From the NCBI GenBank assembly GCA_900759455.1, contig CAAEVI010000038.1, forward strand, positions 1 to 11,626: a stretch of DNA of 11,626 nt, written 5' to 3'. The position numbers were made by a program, and so were the translations under genes. Source of the DNA: Erysipelotrichaceae bacterium (GTDB taxonomy: Bacteria > Bacillota_I > Bacilli_A > Erysipelotrichales > Erysipelotrichaceae). Under the pieces are notes generated by a model. It did not search any database. It was given only the letters and a program-made list of their open reading frames with translations, and was not told the DNA's origin. Below, in pieces: positions 7,003-11,626 of the stretch; positions within the stretch are counted from its first letter, which is position 1, and each line of letters starts with the position of its first letter.

Positions 7003-7011
7003 AGTATAGCA
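7003..7011 (-). promoter_or_regulatory. Extended -10 promoter of the GT8 gene
   Basis: The minus strand reads TGCTATACT, a good extended -10. The -35 region 17 bases upstream (TGCATT) is weak, which is usual for extended -10 promoters. It lies about 38 bases ahead of the chosen ATG and inside the longer annotated-style ORF, supporting the downstream start. Confidence 0.5.
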
Positions 7012-7084
7012 TGTGCCAACCAGAAAATGCATGGTTTTCACGGCAGACATCTTGTTTTCATTTCCCGGGTAATTATTTTTATAC

Positions 7085-7145
7085 AAAAAAACGCAGCCAA
7101 TATGCCGCTATATGAACAAGCCGCATATTGATAACTGCGTTTTTT
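7085..7145. terminator. Long bidirectional terminator after the ABC exporter operon
   Basis: ACGCAG (7091-7096) pairs with CTGCGT (7135-7140), extended by A/T runs on both sides. Further in, CAATATGC (7098-7105) pairs with GCATATTG (7123-7130) around a 17-base loop. T-runs follow on either strand. It starts just after the TAA of the exporter gene at 7147 and separates the exporter operon from the GT8 gene. Confidence 0.85.
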
Positions 7146-7146
7146 A

Positions 7147-9018
7147 TTATTCGAAATTGCCTGTGTAAAGCTGATAATACTTTCCTTTTGCGGCAATCAG
7201 TTCGTCATGACTGCCTCGTTCGATAATGCGGCCTCTCTCCATGACCATGATACAGTCCGCATTTTTTATGGTTGACAGACGATGAGCAATGACAAATGTC
7301 GTCCTTCCCTTCATCAATGCCTCCATTCCCGCCTGTACAAGCCCTTCCGTATGAGTGTCGATCGAACTAGTTGCTTCATCCAGGATGAGGACAGGAGGAT
7401 CGGCAACCGCCGCTCTGGCAATAGAAAGAAGCTGACGCTGTCCCTGACTCAGATTAGTTCCGTCACTGCTCAATACAGTCTGATATCCTTCCGGAAGACG
7501 GCGGATAAAGCCGTCTGCATTCGCCAGCCTGGCAGCTGCGATACATTCCTCATCGCTGGCATCCAGTCTGCCGCAACGAATATTATCCATCACCGTACCG
7601 GAGAATAAGTGTGTATCCTGCAATACGATGCCCAGTGAGCGCCGCAAATCTGTCTTTTTGATTTTAGTCACATTAATGCCGTCATAACGGATTTTTCCAT
7701 CCTGAATATCATAAAACCGGTTAATCAAATTCGTGATGGTCGTTTTTCCTGCTCCGGTCGAACCGACCAAAGCAATCTTCTGTCCGGGCTGTGCATACAT
7801 CCGGATATCATGAAGCACCATTTTTTCATCGTCATATCCAAAATCAACACCGTCAAAAACAATGCTTCCTTCCAGTTTATGATACGTCAGAGTTCCTTTT
7901 TCTTTATGAGGATGTTTCCATGCCCATATACCTGTGCGTTCTTTTGTTTCGCTCAGTGTACCGTCTGCATTTTCTTTTGCATTGACAAGCGTTACATAGC
8001 CATGATCCAGTTCCGGCTGTTCTTCCAGCAGTTCAAATACCCTCTGGGCACCTGCAACAGCCATGACCACGAAATTCATCTGCTGCGAGATCTGCGTGAT
8101 CGGCTGTGTGAAGTTACGATTCAGTCCAAGAAAAGCGATGACAGTTCCGACGGTCATTCCCCAGCTTCCCTGCAGCATCAATACGGCTCCGATGACTGCA
8201 CAGAACACATAATTCAGGTTACCGATATTCGCATTGATCGGCATCAGCAGGTTCGCATAGCGGTTTGCTTTGTCACTGCTGTCCCGCAGCTGATCATTCA
8301 GTTTCTTAAAATCGTCAATTGCATGATGTTCATGACAGAAAACCTTGACTACTTTCTGACCATCCATCATTTCTTCGATGAAACCGTCCACTTTTCTGAA
8401 ATCGCTTTGCTGCTTTTGAAAATAGGTGGAAGACAAAGCGGAAAATACAGTTGTTACCTTCAGCATCAATACAGCCATCACCAATGTGATCAAGGTCAAA
8501 GGCACGTTGAGAGCAATCATGGAGATCAGCGTTGCGATCAGCGTGGCCGCGGAGTTAATGATCTGAGGAATGCTTTGACTGAACAGCTGACGCAGTGTAT
8601 CTACATCATTGGTATAAACAGACATGATATCGCCGTGTGCATGTGTATCAAAGTACTTGATCGGAAGCGACTCCATATTGGAGAACAGCTCATCACGAAA
8701 TCTCAGCATCGTTCCCTGACTGACATTGACCATGATACGGTTGTATGCGTATGCACTTATGACACCGATGATATAAAATACAACGACACCGGACAATGCT
8801 TTTGCCAGCGGGCCAAAATTCGTACTGCCGCTGTTCAGCATCGGCATAATGTAATCATCTACCAAAGACTGCACGAACAGCATTCCCTGCATAGTTGCAA
8901 ATGCTCCGATCACGATGCAGATCACAACGATCAAAAAGGAAAATTTATAATTTTTGACCATATAGGACAACAGGCGCTTTAATACATAAAACGTTTTTGC
9001 TTTTTCAATTTTTTTCAT
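7147..9018 (-). CDS. ABC exporter half-transporter, catalytically consensus subunit (YheH/TM288-like)
   Basis: The 623-residue protein fuses a six-helix type IV (ABC exporter) membrane domain (about 1-330) to a nucleotide-binding domain (about 385-623). A linker of about 45 residues (339-382; VTLVNAKEN...GIWAWKHPHKEKG) is longer than usual. ATPase motifs are Walker A GSTGAGKTT (419-427), Q-loop Gln467, a degenerate signature LSQGQ (523-527), Walker B VLILDE with the catalytic Glu548, and switch His579. The consensus Walker B/His with a non-consensus signature is what heterodimeric exporters (TM287/288, LmrCD, BmrCD) show in one subunit. The partner is encoded 18 bases upstream. GAGGAG precedes the ATG. 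The likely role is export of drugs, lipids or peptides from the cytoplasm; the substrate is unknown. Confidence 0.93.
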   Translation of the reverse strand: MKKIEKAKTFYVLKRLLSYMVKNYKFSFLIVVICIVIGAFATMQGMLFVQSLVDDYIMPMLNSGSTNFGPLAKALSGVVVFYIIGVISAYAYNRIMVNVSQGTMLRFRDELFSNMESLPIKYFDTHAHGDIMSVYTNDVDTLRQLFSQSIPQIINSAATLIATLISMIALNVPLTLITLVMAVLMLKVTTVFSALSSTYFQKQQSDFRKVDGFIEEMMDGQKVVKVFCHEHHAIDDFKKLNDQLRDSSDKANRYANLLMPINANIGNLNYVFCAVIGAVLMLQGSWGMTVGTVIAFLGLNRNFTQPITQISQQMNFVVMAVAGAQRVFELLEEQPELDHGYVTLVNAKENADGTLSETKERTGIWAWKHPHKEKGTLTYHKLEGSIVFDGVDFGYDDEKMVLHDIRMYAQPGQKIALVGSTGAGKTTITNLINRFYDIQDGKIRYDGINVTKIKKTDLRRSLGIVLQDTHLFSGTVMDNIRCGRLDASDEECIAAARLANADGFIRRLPEGYQTVLSSDGTNLSQGQRQLLSIARAAVADPPVLILDEATSSIDTHTEGLVQAGMEALMKGRTTFVIAHRLSTIKNADCIMVMERGRIIERGSHDELIAAKGKYYQLYTGNFE

Positions 9019-9036
9019 TTCTATCGCTCCTCTCTG

Positions 9037-10776
9037 CTACGATGCCTGATCGAAATCTCCGCCGCTTTGTTTCTGCGATTCGTAAATTTCGCGATAAATC
9101 TCATTAGTATTCATCAACTCTTCATGTGAACCTATACCGTTGATCTTTCCGTTATCCATTACGATAATACGGTCGGCATCTTCCACACTGGATACACGCT
9201 GGGCAATAATGATCTTTGTCGTTCCCGGTATTGCTTCTTTGAATGCTTTACGAATCTTGGCATCCGTTGCGGTATCGACAGCGCTTGTAGAATCATCAAG
9301 AATCAGGATCTTCGGTTTTTTAAGGAGAGCCCTTGCAATGCACAAACGCTGTTTCTGTCCTCCGGAAACATTTGTTCCGCCACGTTCGATCCAGGTATCG
9401 TACTTCTGCGGGAGCTGTTCAATAAATTCATCTGCACAGGCAGCCTTGCAGGCAGCCACACATTCCTCGTCAGTTGCCGTTTCATTGCCCCATCGCAGAT
9501 TGTCATAGATCGTTCCCGAGAACAGGACATTTTTCTGCAGCACAACTGCGACATTATTTCTTAATGCTTCCATATCATAACTTCTGACATCTTTCCCACC
9601 GACGCGAACCGTACCTTCACTTACATCATAAAGACGGCTGATCAAATTGACCAGGCTCGATTTCCCGCATCCGGTACCGCCGATAATACCTATCGTTTCT
9701 CCGGAATGAATATGCAGATCGATATCCTGAAGCACATTTTCACCGCTTCCTTTCTTATAGGCGAAACTTACTTTGTCAAAATCAACGCTTCCGTTTTCAA
9801 TCTCAGTCAACGGCTGCTACGGATCATGAAGATCCGGCTGCTCATTCAGCACTTCGGAAATTCTTTGCACACTGGCTGTGCTCATCGTGATCATGACAAA
9901 AATCATAGACAGCATCATCAGTGCCATCATAATAGACATGACATAAGTCAGCAATGACGTAATTTCTCCGGTCGTCATGCTGCCGGCAACGATGTATTGT
10001 GCACCGAACCAGGATATAAAAGTGATACAGGTATAAACGACCAGCATCATCACCGGATTATTCAGTGCCAAAAGGCTTTCCGCCTTGACAAACAGGCGAT
10101 AGAGATGACTGGCGGCCTTTTGAAACTTCTGTTTCTCATGTTCTTCTCTGACATATGCCTTCACTACCCGGATCGCAGTTACATTTTCCTGAACGCTTGC
10201 ATTCAGATCGTCATAACGGTCAAACACTTCACGGAAGACAACGGAAGCTTTCTTCATGATAAATGATAAAATAACTGCTAAAAAACAAAGTGCGATGAAA
10301 AAGATCAAACTCAGTTTTTTATTTATGATAATGCACATGATCATACTGAAAACAAGCATCAGCGGTGCTCTGACTGCCACACGTATGATCATCTGAAACG
10401 CATTCTGCAGGTTTGTCACGTCGGTTGTCATCCTGGTAACAAGACCTGCTGTGGAAAACTTATCGATATTGGAAAAAGAGTAATCTTGTATGCGAATATA
10501 CATGCTCTCTCTTAAATTACAGGCAAACCCGGAAGAAGCACTTGCGGAATATCTGCCGGCCATCGCTCCAGAAAACAGGCTGATTGCTGCCATCATGACC
10601 ATCAGCAGGCCCATTTTCAAAATTGCCGACAGATCGGCTTTCTGTATTCCCTCATCAATGATCATAGCTGTGACAAAAGGGAGAAGAACCTCCATAATAA
10701 CTTCCAGCGTTGTAAATCCCATCGTTAGATAGGAAGCCTTCTTATACTGTTTCAACTGTGCCAAAACGGTTTTCAT
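9037..10776 (-). pseudogene. ABC exporter half-transporter, degenerate-site subunit, interrupted by in-frame TAG
   Basis: The frame from the ATG at 10776 to the TAG at 9037 is 580 codons, but codon 320 (9817-9819) is TAG, between the membrane domain (residues 1-319, six helices, ending EQPDLHDP) and the ATPase domain. The frame is otherwise unbroken: the sequence resumes QPLTEIENGSVDFDKVSFAY. The ATPase part keeps Walker A GGTGCGKSS and the canonical signature VSGGQ, but has Walker B ILDD (Asp for the catalytic Glu) and AQR in place of the switch His. That is the degenerate-site pattern of heterodimeric exporters and complements the downstream subunit. AGGAGGT precedes the ATG; the start overlaps the MarR gene by 35 bases. 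A TTG at 9808-9810 could restart the ATPase domain but has no good ribosome site. Possible explanations are a nonsense mutation, read-through, two separate polypeptides or a base-call error. Confidence 0.85.
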
Positions 10777-11245
10777 ATTCGACTACCTCCTGTTTTTTTC
10801 GCTGCAGTTCCATTTCCCTGCACTGGTTCAATATTTCAGTTTCAATAATCTTAAGCTGCCGGCGCTGCTCCTTGCTCAATGTTTTACAGATCTCACGTTC
10901 CATCCGCTCTGCCCGTTCAAGAAAAACAGGTGCTGCCGCAAGCAGTTTCTTTGTCGGAAGGATGCGTTTCTTCCGATCATCTTTTTCATTTTCCTGAAAA
11001 ACCAGATACTCTTTTTCACGCAGCTTTTTGATCAGCAGCGACATTGTCGTTTTAGAAACACCTTCTTCGCGACATAGTTCGCTGATATACGTACCGTTTC
11101 TATGACGCCGCAGGATATGGACCAGCAGATAAACCTGAACTCCGCTCACATCATCTTCACGAAGATTTTGTTCCAGCTGTATTTCCAGACGAATACTGAT
11201 TTTTTTCATCAAAGCCAGTAACTCTTCCTCGCAAATATCATTCAT
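10742..11245 (-). CDS. MarR-family transcriptional regulator
   Basis: The 167-residue protein is a winged-helix MarR regulator. The recognition region reads GTYISELCREEGVSKTTMSLLIKKLREKEYL (about 56-86), and the wing has ENEKDDRKKRILPTKK with the family DxR pattern. Dimerisation helices flank it at both ends (RLEIQLEQNL; LSKEQRRQLKIIETEIL). Its last 35 bases overlap the start of the ABC exporter gene, so the two are co-transcribed and probably translationally coupled. The usual arrangement is a repressor controlling its own operon and releasing DNA when the exported compound binds. GGAGGTG lies eight bases before the ATG. The C-terminal tail (about 145-167) is charged and slightly longer than in the smallest family members. 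Confidence 0.9.
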   Translation of the reverse strand: MNDICEEELLALMKKISIRLEIQLEQNLREDDVSGVQVYLLVHILRRHRNGTYISELCREEGVSKTTMSLLIKKLREKEYLVFQENEKDDRKKRILPTKKLLAAAPVFLERAERMEREICKTLSKEQRRQLKIIETEILNQCREMELQRKKQEVVEYENRFGTVETV

Positions 11246-11275
11246 GTATACCGCACCTCCCTTTTTGTTTTCAAT

Positions 11276-11304
11276 CGAACAGTTTGCATGTTAATCTCTG
11301 TTCG
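11276..11304. promoter_or_regulatory. Candidate MarR operator (inverted repeat)
   Basis: CGAACAG (11276-11282) and CTGTTCG (11298-11304) form a perfect seven-base inverted repeat with a 15-base spacer. It lies at the expected transcription start of the MarR operon, where a bound dimer would block initiation. It could also be an RNA hairpin in the 5' leader. Confidence 0.5.
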
Positions 11305-11310
11305 TTAGTG

Positions 11311-11339
11311 ATTGTAGCGCCATGCGCATTGAATGTGAA
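11311..11339 (-). promoter_or_regulatory. Promoter of the MarR-ABC operon
   Basis: On the minus strand TTCACA (-35, 11339-11334) and TACAAT (-10, 11316-11311) are separated by 17 bases. This is a good sigma-A match, ending about 65 bases before the MarR ATG. The -35 overlaps the -35 of the divergent LysR promoter by one base. Confidence 0.65.
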
Positions 11340-11357
11340 ATTCAAAGATGTTATAAT
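11329..11357 (+). promoter_or_regulatory. Promoter of the LysR-type regulator gene
   Basis: TTGAAT (11329-11334) and a perfect TATAAT (11352-11357) are separated by 17 bases, a strong sigma-A promoter about 46 bases ahead of the ATG at 11404. Confidence 0.75.
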
Positions 11358-11376
11358 CTATAAAAACATTTTATAG
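11358..11376. promoter_or_regulatory. Perfect palindrome just after the LysR promoter -10
   Basis: CTATAAAA and TTTTATAG form an eight-base perfect inverted repeat around ACA, immediately after TATAAT. The position over the transcription start fits an operator, perhaps for autorepression by the LysR-type protein. It is AT-rich, so chance is possible. Confidence 0.4.
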
Positions 11377-11403
11377 AAAAATAAAATAATTGAGGTGATC
11401 CTT

Positions 11404-11626
11404 ATGAATACGGTACAGTTAGAATGCTTCGTAAGCGTAGCGGAGCATTTAAATTTTTCCAGAGCTTCCGAAAGCCTTCATCTGTCACAGCCGGCGGACA
11501 GCCATCAAATTCAGACATAGGAAAATGAGCTCGGTGTTAAGTTATTTAAACGTACGAGCAAAAGCGTTGAACTGACAGAAGAAGGAATGCTGTTTTTAGC
11601 TGATGCCAGATACATTTTAAAGACAA
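11404..11626 (+). pseudogene. LysR-type transcriptional regulator, 5' part, with in-frame TAG; runs off the window
   Basis: From the ATG at 11404 (GAGGTG upstream) the frame encodes the standard LysR winged-helix start, MNTVQLECFVSVAEHLNFSRA, then SESLHLSQPADSHQIQT. Codon 39 (11518-11520) is TAG, and the frame continues with ENELGVKLFKRTSKSVELTEEG as expected for the family. The family normally has a Leu at the stop position (QTLENELG), so a single T-to-A change of TTG would explain it. In the recognition helix, family members usually have PAVSHQI where this gene has PADSHQI, a second possible T-to-A change. The gene is cut by the window's right edge, so its effector domain is not seen. It may be a real pseudogene or a sequence error. 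It is divergent from the MarR-ABC operon, but whether it regulates it is unknown. Confidence 0.8.

Noticed and set aside
6965..7019. N-terminal extension of the GT8 protein to the upstream start at 7019
   Set aside because: The extension covers the likely extended -10 promoter and has no good ribosome site, whereas GAGGAAA precedes the ATG at 6965.
7810..8982. A 390-codon plus-strand open frame antisense to the ABC exporter
   Set aside because: It is rich in His, Gln, Cys and Arg with no family pattern, and the opposite strand encodes a complete ABC exporter with all motifs; it is a shadow frame.
9817..11520. TAG reassigned to an amino acid, which would heal both interrupted genes
   Set aside because: TAG ends the peptidase and the degenerate-site ABC subunit at their natural lengths, and the LysR site needs Leu rather than the usual Gln of recoded TAG. 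It also would not explain the frameshifts.
1..11626. tRNA, rRNA, CRISPR arrays, insertion sequences, attachment sites or replication origins
   Set aside because: Scanning by eye found no cloverleaf-like gene, no regularly spaced repeats, no transposase or integrase motif and no iterons. Short structured RNAs could be missed without a computed search.

Overview
The window looks like a chromosomal segment of a low-to-mid GC Gram-positive gut bacterium (Bacillota; an Erysipelotrichia- or Clostridia-like host is my inference). The basis is strong AGGAGG-type ribosome binding sites, sigma-A-like promoters, U-rich intrinsic terminators, and the protein families: an AgrA/LytTR regulator, a GHKL kinase, a heterodimeric MarR-linked ABC exporter, MATE and GT8. 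No tRNA, rRNA, CRISPR array, insertion sequence or phage gene was seen.

Layout. Bases 171-2605 (+ strand) carry a P1/DmpA-type (S58) self-processing aminopeptidase and a MATE efflux pump. A perfect-stem bidirectional terminator (2647-2682) separates them from a convergent minus-strand signalling operon (5891 down to 2662). That operon encodes a LytTR response regulator, a two-TM GHKL histidine kinase and two tandem polytopic membrane proteins. The two membrane proteins resemble the sensor half of AgrC-type kinases but stop about a dozen residues after the histidine box, with no ATPase domain. Next on the minus strand comes a lone GT8 glycosyltransferase (6096-6965) with its own promoter and terminator. 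After it is a MarR-regulator/ABC-exporter operon (11245 down to 7147) ending in a long bidirectional hairpin. A divergent LysR-type regulator starts at 11404 and runs off the right edge.

How the genes fit together. The MarR gene probably represses itself and the heterodimeric exporter behind it. The exporter halves have the asymmetric ATPase sites of the TM287/288, LmrCD and BmrCD type. In the signalling operon, the kinase supplies ATP-binding motifs but has an atypical H-box (LHDAVSE). The truncated sensors carry the near-canonical H-box (LRHDLIN / LRHELVN) without an ATPase. This complementarity suggests a split sensor kinase and is the most interesting feature of the window.

A second theme is gene disruption. 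One truncated sensor has two one-base frameshifts, each in a seven-base A/T run. One ABC half-exporter is cut between its membrane and ATPase domains by an in-frame TAG. The LysR gene also has an in-frame TAG within its DNA-binding domain. TAG is used as a normal terminal stop for two other genes here, so simple TAG reassignment is unlikely. Real decay, strain-level polymorphism and assembly or sequencing error remain open.
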